Positions 4,993-12,508 of a DNA stretch of 12,508 bases are shown in pieces. Numbering within the stretch: position 1 is the first letter of the stretch; each line of letters opens with the position of its first letter. The notes beneath the pieces are model-generated. The model was not told the origin of the DNA. It ran no database searches and was given only the letters and a program-made list of their open reading frames with translations. Position numbers and translations under genes: made by a program. The stretch spans positions 1 to 12,508 of the forward strand of contig JAFGDC010000275.1 of assembly GCA_016932295.1 (NCBI GenBank), given 5' to 3'. This DNA is from a candidate division CSSED10-310 bacterium (lineage in GTDB: Bacteria > CSSED10-310 > JAFGDC01).

Positions 4993-7200
4993 GTTCTTAA
5001 TTTGCTTCAGCGTATCCCGGAATCCCGGACGCTCGTCTTCCACTGTCTGGAAAATGCGAACTGCTTCCTTGAGGTGGCCGGCGGCTTCGTGGGCCTTGGC
5101 GAGGTCATAACGCATGGCCAGGGCCTTGGCCGATTTTTCCGGCGCTTTCTGCACACCGAACTCGAGGATGCGGATCGATTTGTCAAACTCACCGCTCTCG
5201 ATGTAACACATGCCGAGATTCGCGCAGCCGTCCACGACCATATCGGGAAAATTCAGAATGAGGCGGAATTCTGAAATGGCGGCATCGAGCAGTCCCATCT
5301 CACGGTATGCAATGCCGAGATTATAATGTGTTTCATAGTCCTTGGGATTGATGCGTTTGCTGATTCCGCGGCGGAATTCCGTGATCACCTCGTCCACATC
5401 CACATCGGTACTGGCACCGAGGGCCAGATCCTTGGCCTTGTAAGCCGCCGGTTCGTCTTCCTCGACCATCGGCGTGGCCGCCGCCGGTCTGGCAGGTGCC
5501 GCCACGGGCGCAACCGCCTCGCCGCCCATCTTCTCCGACAGTCGCTGCCGGGCTGCAACGGCATCTTCATCGCCGGGCGCCACCCGCAGGATCGAATCGT
5601 ACGTTCGTATGGCCTCACCGGGATCATTCAACGCCTCAGCCAGTTCCGCCACTGATTTGGACTGCCGCACAAACTCCTCGATACGGTTCTGATCCAGCAG
5701 CACTTCACACAGCTTCTTGCCGGTCGCGATATCCCATGGATCGATGTCCAGGATATCTCGCAGCCGGCTGATGGCGTTGTCATGCAACCCGTATTTGACA
5801 AACACTTCGGCCTCGCTGCGATACTCCTCGATGATCCCACGCTGTTCAACGGTGAGCTGCGCCCGGTAACCTAGTGGCCGCCCGCCGCTTTCCGACGCTT
5901 CGGCCGAAAACTCCTCTTGCAGGGAGTCATCCATCTCGGTGACATCGACTTCGGCGCCTATCTGCTCTTCGTCCTCTCCTATTGAGCGCCGGGTTGCGGC
6001 GCTGTGTTCTATGAAGACAGGCTGGACACCGAGATTCCTGGCCAATTCAAAATAGTTCTTGCGATACTGCTGATTGTCGGGGTGGGTCAGGTAGAGTTTC
6101 TCGTAAATCTTGAACGCCGGTTTTGGATCGTTCTCCTCCATGTAGAGTTCCGCCACCTGTTCGTACTCATCGAAGGCACGCTCCTCCATCTGCAGTTTCA
6201 TGAACAGCTTGGCGATTTTGAGGCGGACGGAGACGTCCCGGGGATTGGCCGCTTGCAGTTGCTGAAGGATCTTGATGGCATCCTCCAGGGAATCATCCTT
6301 CATGAACGCATCCACCACCGTTTCCAGCATGTTCTTTGCGTTGGTGAATTCGCCCTGCTGAAGGTAGATGCGCCCCACGATTTCCCGCACTCCATCCTGG
6401 TCCGGCGCCAATTCGAGGATGTGCTCGAACACCGGCAGCGCTGATTCCTGGTCACCATCCTGCAGATAGGTCCGCCCCATAATGAACAACGCCTGCAGAT
6501 CATCCGGCGCTTTCTCCAGCAACAGTTTTATGGTGTCCAATGCCTTGCCGATTTGATCCGTGTTCAGGTAGACACTGACAATCCCCTTCAGGGCATTGAT
6601 ATTGTCTTCATCGAGCGAATAGGATTTCTTGTAGAAACTGAATGCGCTCCCCAGCTCTCCAAGTTTGACGTACGCCTCGGCAACGCGCGCATATTCCTCG
6701 GAAGCATGATCGTTCAAGCCCTGACGCTCATAGATCTCACCCAGTCGCACCTTGATGCCGATATTGGCGGGTTCCAGATCCGATATCTTGTAATAGGTCT
6801 CCAACGCCTTTTCGACATTGTCCAGCTTCTCATAAAACTGAGCCAGCATGGTCAGTTGCTCGATGGCATCCTGCACCAGGCCCTTCTCCGCATACAGATC
6901 CGCCAAGCGTTCATAATACGACGACTGAGTCGGATCGAGGCGCTGGATTTTCTTGAGGATGGCAATGGATTTGGCGGCGAATCCGCGTTCGCGATAGTAT
7001 TCCGAAGCCGCTCCGAAATAATGGATGGCTTTCGCGATATCTCCCTTGTTCAGACACAAGTCACCGATGACATTGTCCAGACTCGTATCGCCGAAATCCT
7101 CCTGGGTCAGTTTTTCATACTCGGCAATGGCGCGGTCCCATTGCCGTTTGTGAGTGAATTTTTGCGCGTTGCGAAGTATTTTTCTTTTATTGAAAGCCAT
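4975..7200 (-). CDS. Large tetratricopeptide-repeat protein (741 aa)
   Basis: A protein-interaction scaffold built almost wholly of TPR helical hairpins. There is no signal peptide or membrane segment, so it is probably cytoplasmic. Residues about 1-395 hold a run of TPR units with the usual small-residue/Tyr/Pro spacing (for example KALETYYKISDLEPANIGIKV). Residues about 405-440 are an acidic linker; about 450-555 hold more repeats; about 557-600 are an Ala/Pro linker followed by DVDVDEVITEFRRGI; and about 605-740 are a C-terminal TPR block containing THYNLGIAYREMGLLDAAI. That last phrase resembles a C-terminal module I recall from large TPR proteins of deltaproteobacteria and related phyla, some tied to motility or envelope functions. 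The ATG at 7200 has only a weak AGGG upstream. It overlaps the doubtful 71-aa ORF by 14 bases, and the tRNA-Gly and bactofilin follow on the same strand. No specific function can be named. Confidence 0.85.
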   Translation of the reverse strand: MAFNKRKILRNAQKFTHKRQWDRAIAEYEKLTQEDFGDTSLDNVIGDLCLNKGDIAKAIHYFGAASEYYRERGFAAKSIAILKKIQRLDPTQSSYYERLADLYAEKGLVQDAIEQLTMLAQFYEKLDNVEKALETYYKISDLEPANIGIKVRLGEIYERQGLNDHASEEYARVAEAYVKLGELGSAFSFYKKSYSLDEDNINALKGIVSVYLNTDQIGKALDTIKLLLEKAPDDLQALFIMGRTYLQDGDQESALPVFEHILELAPDQDGVREIVGRIYLQQGEFTNAKNMLETVVDAFMKDDSLEDAIKILQQLQAANPRDVSVRLKIAKLFMKLQMEERAFDEYEQVAELYMEENDPKPAFKIYEKLYLTHPDNQQYRKNYFELARNLGVQPVFIEHSAATRRSIGEDEEQIGAEVDVTEMDDSLQEEFSAEASESGGRPLGYRAQLTVEQRGIIEEYRSEAEVFVKYGLHDNAISRLRDILDIDPWDIATGKKLCEVLLDQNRIEEFVRQSKSVAELAEALNDPGEAIRTYDSILRVAPGDEDAVAARQRLSEKMGGEAVAPVAAPARPAAATPMVEEDEPAAYKAKDLALGASTDVDVDEVITEFRRGISKRINPKDYETHYNLGIAYREMGLLDAAISEFRLILNFPDMVVDGCANLGMCYIESGEFDKSIRILEFGVQKAPEKSAKALAMRYDLAKAHEAAGHLKEAVRIFQTVEDERPGFRDTLKQIKNLKSRI

Positions 7201-7402
7201 GAGTAACCCTACGAAGATGTTCTCTGCTGCCTATCATTAATTGATAGTCGGCAAGTGGCATCCTGTCAAGCGAAATTCCCTGGTGAACCCCTGGAAACAC
7301 TTGCCGTTCCTTATCTTTCAGCACCCTTTCCGCTTCCTCCCGAAGCAAGGCGTGATCCAGTCGAAACCCCACTTCGTAATAATCGAACACCTGATGACTC
7401 AA
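7187..7402 (-). CDS. Possible small protein (71 aa), unrecognised
   Basis: I do not recognise it. The frame starts at a TTG that overlaps the TGA of the radical SAM gene (TTGA) and ends 14 bases inside the TPR gene, so it would exactly bridge the two as a translationally coupled gene. The product is charged, with a likely helix (about residues 15-33, LDHALLREEAERVLKDKER), no signal peptide and no membrane segment. Against it: no Shine-Dalgarno, a rare start codon, and third-position GC of only about half, lower than its neighbours look. It may equally be a chance open frame in a roughly 200-bp spacer that holds the TPR gene's leader. Confidence 0.3.
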   Translation of the reverse strand: MSHQVFDYYEVGFRLDHALLREEAERVLKDKERQVFPGVHQGISLDRMPLADYQLMIGSREHLRRVTHGFQ

Positions 7403-8862
7403 GATGACACCAGCCGGTTGTCGTTGATATCACCCTTGCGTTTTTTCCTGCGGTGATGAAAACCGGCTGAGCGCATGCCCTCGAGGAATGCCCGCCACAA
7501 CGAGATGTTCCATCGCTCGGCGAATATGAACATGAAGCTGATCCGATGGATCAAGGTGAAAACCGGATTGGGAGGCAGCGCGCACAGGTGTTTCACCAGG
7601 GGCAGCAGCCATGGAAACTTAAACACGATGTAAAAAAATTTATGCAGATTTTCACTCTTGTGGATAGCATCCTGGACCAGGATGCTCCTGCTGTGATAGT
7701 TGGCATCGATTTCATCCGTGTTCAGACATCCCACCACGCCGTCCTCGATGAGACGCCGGCCCAGTGCCGTACGTGGATACGGCTGGAAAATTGAACACCA
7801 GGTGAAGCGCGGCGCCAACTTCAATGTGAAGGTCATTGTGGTCAGGGCTTCCGCCCAGGTCTCGTGGGGCAGGCCGAGAATATTGGTGGTACAGAAATTC
7901 AGATCGACCGCCTTCAATAATCGCGCTGCGGTAAAAATGTGGTCGTCACTCAACTGCTTGCAGAGAACATCGTTACGCAGTCGTTCGCTGCCCGCCTCCA
8001 CACCGAATACCACATTGATGCAACCGCTTCGCTTCAGTTCCCTCACGATCCGCTCATTCAGTCGGTCCGCGCGGAAGGAACAGATGAAATCCAGTCCAAC
8101 CTCCGCCCGGTAACGAGGCAAAAAGTCCAAGAGCCACCCGGTGTCCACGCCGAACAAGTCATCCTCGAACCTGACGGTGCGAACCGGAAACCGCGCTTTC
8201 ACCATTACCAGTTCGCGGATCATGTTATCGATGGAACGTTTCCTGATATATGTCCCGCGATCCCTGTAGAGTTCCTGGTAACTATGGTTGAAGCAAAAGC
8301 TGCACGCGTAGGGACACCCCCTTCCGCTCATGAATCTCTTCACCGGATTCTCACGGATGTGCCGGTATCTGTAGTACACGTCCCTGGCAGGCATGGGCAG
8401 CGCATCGAGATCGGCCAGCAGCGGCCGGAGAGGGCGCTCCATCACCGCACCATCACGCTTGTACCACAGGTTGTCGATTTCCTCCCAGGCTTCCGGGTCG
8501 GCATGCCGGTCAGCCAACTCCACGAGAGCCTCCTCCCCCTCGCCGCGGCATACGACATCCACGTTGGTGTCCTGGACGATCTCAGGGAAAAAAGTGGCGT
8601 GAGGTCCACCGAACACGATGACGGCATCGGGCGCAGCGGTCTCCTTGATTGCGGCGGCGGTTTGGAGAGCCCAGTGATGGTATCCGGTCACCACCGAGAA
8701 GGCGATGATATCAGGCTTGCGGTCAGCCACCATCCGGCAGAGATTCCTTGTGGATCCGATGAGGACATCCACCTCGTGCCCCTTGGAACGAGCGTACGCC
8801 ACCAACGACATGGTGCCGAGGAACTCGAACCAGATATTCTGAAGAAAGACGACCTTTGCCAC
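7399..8862 (-). CDS. Radical SAM protein with N-terminal cobalamin-binding-type domain (487 aa)
   Basis: A [4Fe-4S] enzyme generating a 5'-deoxyadenosyl radical, of the BchE-like class that often methylates or rearranges unactivated carbons. Residues about 1-125 form the Rossmann-like B12-binding-type domain (GGPHATFFPEI at 85-95, CRGEGEEAL at 105-113), without the classical DxHxxG cobalamin ligand motif. The radical SAM core follows, with cluster cysteines Cys183, Cys187 and Cys190 in GRGCPYACSFCFNH, then FEDD, FRADRL and VVFGVEAGSERL, the SAM-binding surroundings typical of the family. Residues about 405-450 are markedly hydrophobic (LHKFFYIVFKFPWLLPLV), suggesting membrane association, and the tail is basic. 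The start is GTG at 8862, sharing one base with the TAG of the methyltransferase gene and preceded by GGGGGA. The enzyme class is firm; the substrate is unknown. Confidence 0.88.
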   Translation of the reverse strand: MAKVVFLQNIWFEFLGTMSLVAYARSKGHEVDVLIGSTRNLCRMVADRKPDIIAFSVVTGYHHWALQTAAAIKETAAPDAVIVFGGPHATFFPEIVQDTNVDVVCRGEGEEALVELADRHADPEAWEEIDNLWYKRDGAVMERPLRPLLADLDALPMPARDVYYRYRHIRENPVKRFMSGRGCPYACSFCFNHSYQELYRDRGTYIRKRSIDNMIRELVMVKARFPVRTVRFEDDLFGVDTGWLLDFLPRYRAEVGLDFICSFRADRLNERIVRELKRSGCINVVFGVEAGSERLRNDVLCKQLSDDHIFTAARLLKAVDLNFCTTNILGLPHETWAEALTTMTFTLKLAPRFTWCSIFQPYPRTALGRRLIEDGVVGCLNTDEIDANYHSRSILVQDAIHKSENLHKFFYIVFKFPWLLPLVKHLCALPPNPVFTLIHRISFMFIFAERWNISLWRAFLEGMRSAGFHHRRKKRKGDINDNRLVSS

Positions 8863-9515
8863 TATTCCCCCGGATAATCCGCCACGATGAGCATGTTCTT
8901 CCCCATCGGGCGGTACGGTAACCGAAGATAAATGCGGGCCAGCAGCGCGCTCTTGGGCAACCTCGATTTGAACGAGTACGGCAGGAACCTCGGTATCACG
9001 ACCTTGACAATGAAACCATGAGCGGTGAGATAGTCAGCCAGACTCACATGAGTGAAGATGCGTTTGTGCGTATAGTCGTCGAAATACTCGCGAAACGCGT
9101 ATCGAAAATTCGGCTGCAACACGATCAACCGCCCGCCCGGCTTCAGCACTGCCTTCATCCCCGCCGCGGTTCGATCCAGCTCTTCGAAATCAAGATGCTC
9201 GAACAAAAAACTGGTAAAAATCACATCCATGCGCTTATGGGGCAGCGTCTCCAGTTCCACGCAGGAAAGAACGTGGGTGACGACGGAGTCGGCGGCGTAC
9301 TGTTCAATCACCGGTCTGATGTCCAGGGCATGCTTTTCAGCGCAATCGATTTCATTGATGAAACCACAATATCCGGCGCCTAATTCAAGTACGGCGGCAT
9401 CCCGCGGCACGTATCGCCTGAGGTACCGGACCACCTCGCGCCAAATTTTGTCACGACTCGGTTCATACGACAATCGAGTGGCATAATACCCATCTCTGTC
9501 CATCATTTTACCCAT
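8862..9515 (-). CDS. Class I SAM-dependent methyltransferase (217 aa)
   Basis: Transfers a methyl group from S-adenosylmethionine to an unknown acceptor. Motif I is VLELGAGYCG (about residues 42-51), the acidic residue that binds the SAM ribose is probably Asp65 in ALDIRP, and later motifs are FTSFLFEHL and LKPGGRLIVLQPNFRYAFREYFDDYTHKR. The latter is typical of small-molecule and polysaccharide-cluster methyltransferases. The ATG at 9515 gives the longest form and overlaps the upstream radical SAM gene by 13 bases. A second ATG at 9506 makes a classic ATGA overlap with that gene's TGA and is an equally good start, three residues shorter. The downstream radical SAM gene starts at the last base of this stop codon. 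Such tight overlaps on both sides indicate one translationally coupled unit. The fold is firm; the substrate is unknown. Confidence 0.88.
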   Translation of the reverse strand: MGKMMDRDGYYATRLSYEPSRDKIWREVVRYLRRYVPRDAAVLELGAGYCGFINEIDCAEKHALDIRPVIEQYAADSVVTHVLSCVELETLPHKRMDVIFTSFLFEHLDFEELDRTAAGMKAVLKPGGRLIVLQPNFRYAFREYFDDYTHKRIFTHVSLADYLTAHGFIVKVVIPRFLPYSFKSRLPKSALLARIYLRLPYRPMGKNMLIVADYPGE

Positions 9516-10864
9516 CTCGACCAGAAGTACCTCAGAAAGAATACCCCTTCATGAATCAAAGCCCTCCAGCCTTCATCCCGCCAGCGCCCGATGAGGTACC
9601 CGGGACGAAAGTAGTACGCGAAGAAAGCCCACCGAACGAAGCGTTGCAATTTTTTGTTGGGGACATCGCCATCATAGGAGCGAGGGAACAGGTCATCCGA
9701 CAGCCTGGGACGCACCATCTCGTAGAACGCCGTTCCGGGATAGGGCAAGGCGACATGAAACGAGGCGTAGGTTGGATTGAGCCGTTTGGCGAAGGCCAGC
9801 GTCTCCGCCATGTCAGGCACCTGTTCGCCGGGCAGTCCGAACATGAAGAAGCATACGGTCTTTATCCCGGCACGCTTGGTGAGACTCACACCCGTTTCCA
9901 CCTGATCGATGCTGATCCGCTTGCTCAAGGTCCCGGAGATCTTCTCGGAGCCGCTCTCCACTCCGAAATGAATGATGGCGCAGCCAGCCGCCTTCATCGC
10001 TTCCAGGATCCGGCTGGAAACCGCATCCGCCCTGGTCTGACAGCACCAGACGAATGGGCGGCCGCGAACTCTCAGATGCTCGCACACCGCCAGCACCCGC
10101 TCCTCGTGCAAGGTGAACTCGAGGTCAATAAAATACACGGACCTGATCCTCAACTTGTCGACCAGGTAATCGATCTCCGTGTGCACCTGAGCCAGCGTCT
10201 TCAGTCGCATACCCTTGCCATACATGCTCTTGACGCAGAACGTGCACGAAAAAGGACACCCGCGCGAAGTCTCCAACAGGGCGAACCTGTCGCCAAGGAC
10301 TTCGTACGAGTAACGGTCGTAATCCAGAAGATCGAACGCCGGCAAGGGGAATTCTTCGAGTGGTAATGGCTCCCTGTCTGGAGTTGACCGTATCTCGTCA
10401 TGCCTACGATAGGTGATCCCCGCGATCGCCGCCGGATCGTCGCGCTCCGATACCTCCACCACGGCGGCCTCTGGTTCGCCTCTGATGACCGTGGCGGCGT
10501 TGGTCAGCTCCAATATGTCGTGCGGCCGCACCGTGCCATGGGTTCCCATGACATGGAAGGTGACCTGCGCCCTCCGCAGCGCTTCCACCGCGCGCAGAAA
10601 AGCCGACAGGTCGATGTTGGGACACTGCCATCGATCCAGACTGGTGGAGGTGATGAAAACCCTGTCGAAGGCAGTGGCACGAGCCGCCAGTTCATCGGTA
10701 TCGAGGGCTTCGACCGAAGCATCCAGAATGGCCGCGTGATGGCCGCGACGATGCAAAAATGCCGCGCAGTTCAACAGATCCAGGGGGGGCCAGCGGCGAT
10801 TATAGGTGGAATCCGCCTTGTCGACCGGGTAGCTCCAATTGGGTTTTATCAGCAGAACCCTCAC
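9503..10864 (-). CDS. Radical SAM protein with N-terminal cobalamin-binding-type domain (453 aa)
   Basis: Second enzyme of the same broad class as the one at 7399-8862, but clearly not a close duplicate. I start it at GTG 10864, giving MRVLLIKPNW, the standard opening of B12-binding radical SAM proteins, with GGAGG (10873-10869) four bases upstream. The open frame extends to 11044, but those 60 extra residues are Arg/Gly/Pro-rich and not family-like. Residues about 1-140 form the Rossmann-like domain (PPLDLLNCAAFLHRRGH, then FHVMGTHG and IRGEPEAAV in place of the more usual GGPH and GEGE). Cluster cysteines are Cys203, Cys207 and Cys210 in SRGCPFSCTFCVKS, followed by FIDLEF, CQTRAD and IHFGVESGSEKI. 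No DxHxxG cobalamin motif is evident. The C-terminal part is rich in Trp, Phe and Tyr (RWAFFAYYFRPGYL), suggesting membrane contact. The stop overlaps the methyltransferase start. Confidence 0.87.
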   Translation of the reverse strand: MRVLLIKPNWSYPVDKADSTYNRRWPPLDLLNCAAFLHRRGHHAAILDASVEALDTDELAARATAFDRVFITSTSLDRWQCPNIDLSAFLRAVEALRRAQVTFHVMGTHGTVRPHDILELTNAATVIRGEPEAAVVEVSERDDPAAIAGITYRRHDEIRSTPDREPLPLEEFPLPAFDLLDYDRYSYEVLGDRFALLETSRGCPFSCTFCVKSMYGKGMRLKTLAQVHTEIDYLVDKLRIRSVYFIDLEFTLHEERVLAVCEHLRVRGRPFVWCCQTRADAVSSRILEAMKAAGCAIIHFGVESGSEKISGTLSKRISIDQVETGVSLTKRAGIKTVCFFMFGLPGEQVPDMAETLAFAKRLNPTYASFHVALPYPGTAFYEMVRPRLSDDLFPRSYDGDVPNKKLQRFVRWAFFAYYFRPGYLIGRWRDEGWRALIHEGVFFLRYFWSRWVK

Positions 10865-11171
10865 ATAACCTCCGCCGCCGTCCAACCCGGCCGGCAGCCG
10901 ATCGCCACGCTGGCGACCGCCGCGCCCTGCCCTGGGCGCAGGCCGGACCTTGGAACCGGGTCGGTGCACCATTATGTACCAAGCAGCAAGGCTTGTCCAT
11001 GTGACGAATCCGACGGGTTTGCCTCCCGACAGGAGCCGGACCACTTACAACAGGAACAGGACGATCACGACGCGCAATCCCGGGACATGGAATCCTGGCT
11101 TCCTTTCCCAGAGGTCCCCCAACCCGTCCCCATCGTCCAGCGAGCCCGGCACACCACAGCATCCGCCGCTC
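10865..11171. other. Gene-free spacer upstream of the radical SAM/methyltransferase unit
   Basis: About 307 bases between the sulfatase-like gene's stop and the radical SAM gene's start. Several frames are open because the stretch is GC-rich, but none gives family-like protein, and the extension of the radical SAM frame through here looks non-coding. The only clear signal is the GGAGG at 10869-10873. I found no convincing minus-strand promoter or terminator, although a spacer of this length is a likely place for one. Confidence 0.5.
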
Positions 11172-12506
11172 TTAGTCCGCATTCACATAGCCCAGTTCAC
11201 GCAGGCGAACCAGTTCCTCCTCGGTAGGAGGCGTCACCGCATCCATGTCAAACCCCATCTCGACCGCGGCCAGTTCCGCCGCCAGCCCTGTAACAACCGA
11301 GTGGTTCCCGGCGGCGACATCATCCAGTTCACCCGGATCGCTGTCGAGATCATACAATTCCTCTCCGCCATCGGGATTCCTGATATATTTCCAGGCATCG
11401 GAGACGACGCAGTACCGCTTCTCCTGCAAGGCATCGAGCGAGGGCTTATGGGCAGTGGTGAACACACCCTCGGCACTCTCCCCGATGAGCGGCGGCGGTG
11501 AGCCAGAATCTCTCGTTGCGGGCAATGCCTGTCCATCCAGCCCGGACCAGTCCAGGCCGCATTCCGCAAGCACCGTGACCGCCACATCCATCAATCCGCA
11601 GGTCCGGTTCACCACTCGACCAGGCCCATCGCCGGGCAACCGCACCATGAGCAGGGGAACATGCAGACTCGGCTGATAAAGCAGACGGCTGTGTGAGTAA
11701 TAGTATCCATGCTCCGTGAGACTCTCGCCATGATCAGCCGTGACCACGACGAATAATTCCGCATCCCCGCGCACATCGAGCGCGGTTGAAACGACCCTTT
11801 CCACCATCCGATCGGTGAACGCGATCTCGCCATCGTACATCGCCGCGGCTGCCGCCTGATCCACTGTTTCCGGCGTCATTTCCCCCCGATCGATCCGCTG
11901 CACCTCACTGATTCCCAGTACCGGTCCCGGTCGGCCATCAGGATTGAACATCCGGTCGAATGGTTGCGGCGGATCGTACGGCAGATGCGGATCATAGAAA
12001 TGACACCATACAAAAAAAGGGCTGGATACTTGCCGCAGCCATGCTTCCGCGTGGGCAGCGGTCATGTTCGCCTTCCGTTCGGCTGGTCGCAAGACGCCTA
12101 TACGTGAAAACGGTCGAACAAGTGAACTGAGATAGAGGAGTTGAGGACCGCGATCCGGAGCCAGGAATTGGTTATAACAGGAAAATCCGCGATCCAGGTC
12201 CGATACCGTCGAGTAGACGGGAAAGGCTGAGATGAAGGCGGCGGTTCCGTACCCGGCACGATGCAGCCTGGAGGCAAGCGGATCAATGCTGGCTCGAATG
12301 GGGACGGCATTGAAACGACTGCCATGATGAAAGGACGACAGACCGGTGAGGATGGTGGCATGTGACGGCGTAGTGGCCGGGACGGTGGCAAGACAATTCC
12401 CGTGAAGAGTCCCTCGGGCGCTGAGCCGGTCGAGGAAGGGGGAAACGGCGCGGGGGTTGCCATAGGCGCCAAGATGGTCAGCGCGCAGGGTATCGATGGT
12501 GATCAG
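11172..12506 (-). CDS. Sulfatase-like alkaline phosphatase-superfamily enzyme with Thr at the nucleophile position (5' end outside window)
   Basis: Metal-dependent hydrolase or transferase acting on a sulfate or phosphate ester. The frame stays open to the right edge, so the N-terminus is missing; 444 residues are visible. Numbering from the edge, LITIDTLRADHLGAYGN carries metal-ligand Asp5. ATTPSHATILTG aligns with the sulfatase signature C/S-x-P-S/T-R...LTG, but the first position is Thr45 (codon 12374-12372) and Arg is replaced by His49. Later metal residues are Asp258 and His259 (VVVTADHGES) and probably His272 in the SHSRLLYQPSLHVPLL stretch. The C-terminus has the common ELYDLDSDPGELDDVA segment and ends in a LRELGYV tail. 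A Thr cannot become formylglycine, so a true sulfatase is unlikely; Thr nucleophiles occur in phospho-transfer members of the superfamily. A TTG at 12092 is internal, not the start. The radical SAM gene lies 307 bases downstream on the same strand. Confidence 0.87.
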   Translation of the reverse strand: MITIDTLRADHLGAYGNPRAVSPFLDRLSARGTLHGNCLATVPATTPSHATILTGLSSFHHGSRFNAVPIRASIDPLASRLHRAGYGTAAFISAFPVYSTVSDLDRGFSCYNQFLAPDRGPQLLYLSSLVRPFSRIGVLRPAERKANMTAAHAEAWLRQVSSPFFVWCHFYDPHLPYDPPQPFDRMFNPDGRPGPVLGISEVQRIDRGEMTPETVDQAAAAAMYDGEIAFTDRMVERVVSTALDVRGDAELFVVVTADHGESLTEHGYYYSHSRLLYQPSLHVPLLMVRLPGDGPGRVVNRTCGLMDVAVTVLAECGLDWSGLDGQALPATRDSGSPPPLIGESAEGVFTTAHKPSLDALQEKRYCVVSDAWKYIRNPDGGEELYDLDSDPGELDDVAAGNHSVVTGLAAELAAVEMGFDMDAVTPPTEEELVRLRELGYVNAD

Positions 12507-12508
12507 GA

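Noticed and set aside
7939..8877. A 312-aa open frame on the plus strand.
   Set aside because: Antisense shadow of the radical SAM gene, which has intact cluster cysteines and family motifs.
9551..10366. A 271-aa open frame on the plus strand.
   Set aside because: Antisense shadow of the other radical SAM gene; no family-like sequence.
10865..11044. Sixty-residue N-terminal extension of the radical SAM protein to an upstream start.
   Set aside because: The segment is Arg/Gly/Pro-rich and unlike the family. GTG at 10864 has a GGAGG four bases upstream and gives the standard MRVLLIKP opening.
12098..12472. A 124-aa minus-strand frame near the right edge.
   Set aside because: Different frame from the sulfatase-like gene, which stays open to the edge and contains its metal-binding and nucleophile motifs there.

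Overview
This 12.5 kb window comes from a Gram-negative bacterial chromosome of moderately high GC. A lipoprotein parvulin, a bactofilin, a large TPR protein, stacked radical SAM genes and a sulfatase-like protein ending in an 'LRELGYV' tail are together reminiscent of deltaproteobacterial, acidobacterial or candidate-phylum genomes. That placement is an impression from gene content, not a measured assignment.

Layout. The left part is plus strand: the 3' part of a single-domain mannose-1-phosphate guanylyltransferase (GDP-mannose synthesis), then a SurA/PpiC-type periplasmic lipoprotein isomerase 14 bp downstream. From about 4.1 kb to the right edge everything is minus strand. Read in the direction of transcription it is: a sulfatase-like hydrolase (5' end outside the window), a cobalamin-binding-type radical SAM enzyme, a class I SAM methyltransferase, a second radical SAM enzyme (these three overlap end to end), a doubtful 71-aa ORF, a 741-aa TPR protein, a tRNA-Gly(CCC), and a bactofilin.

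The convergent gap between the two gene sets holds a complete insertion sequence (2150-3805) with an IS1634-type DDE transposase. Its ends are set by 25-bp imperfect inverted repeats and a 10-bp direct repeat (GCTGCTGATC) that abuts both ends exactly, so it inserted as a unit and looks intact. Its transposase promoter overlaps a 9-4-9 palindrome whose half-site is a copy of the sequence inside the left terminal repeat. This suggests the transposase represses its own leaderless gene by binding terminal-repeat-like sites. It is the most specific unusual structure in the window.

How the genes may work together. GDP-mannose synthesis, a phospho-/sulfo-transfer-type alkaline phosphatase-fold enzyme and a radical SAM/methyltransferase set are consistent with making or modifying a surface glycan or lipid. 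The bactofilin and TPR proteins suggest envelope or cytoskeletal scaffolding. The joint role is inference; the sequence does not show a substrate. I saw no CRISPR array, defence system, prophage or rRNA.
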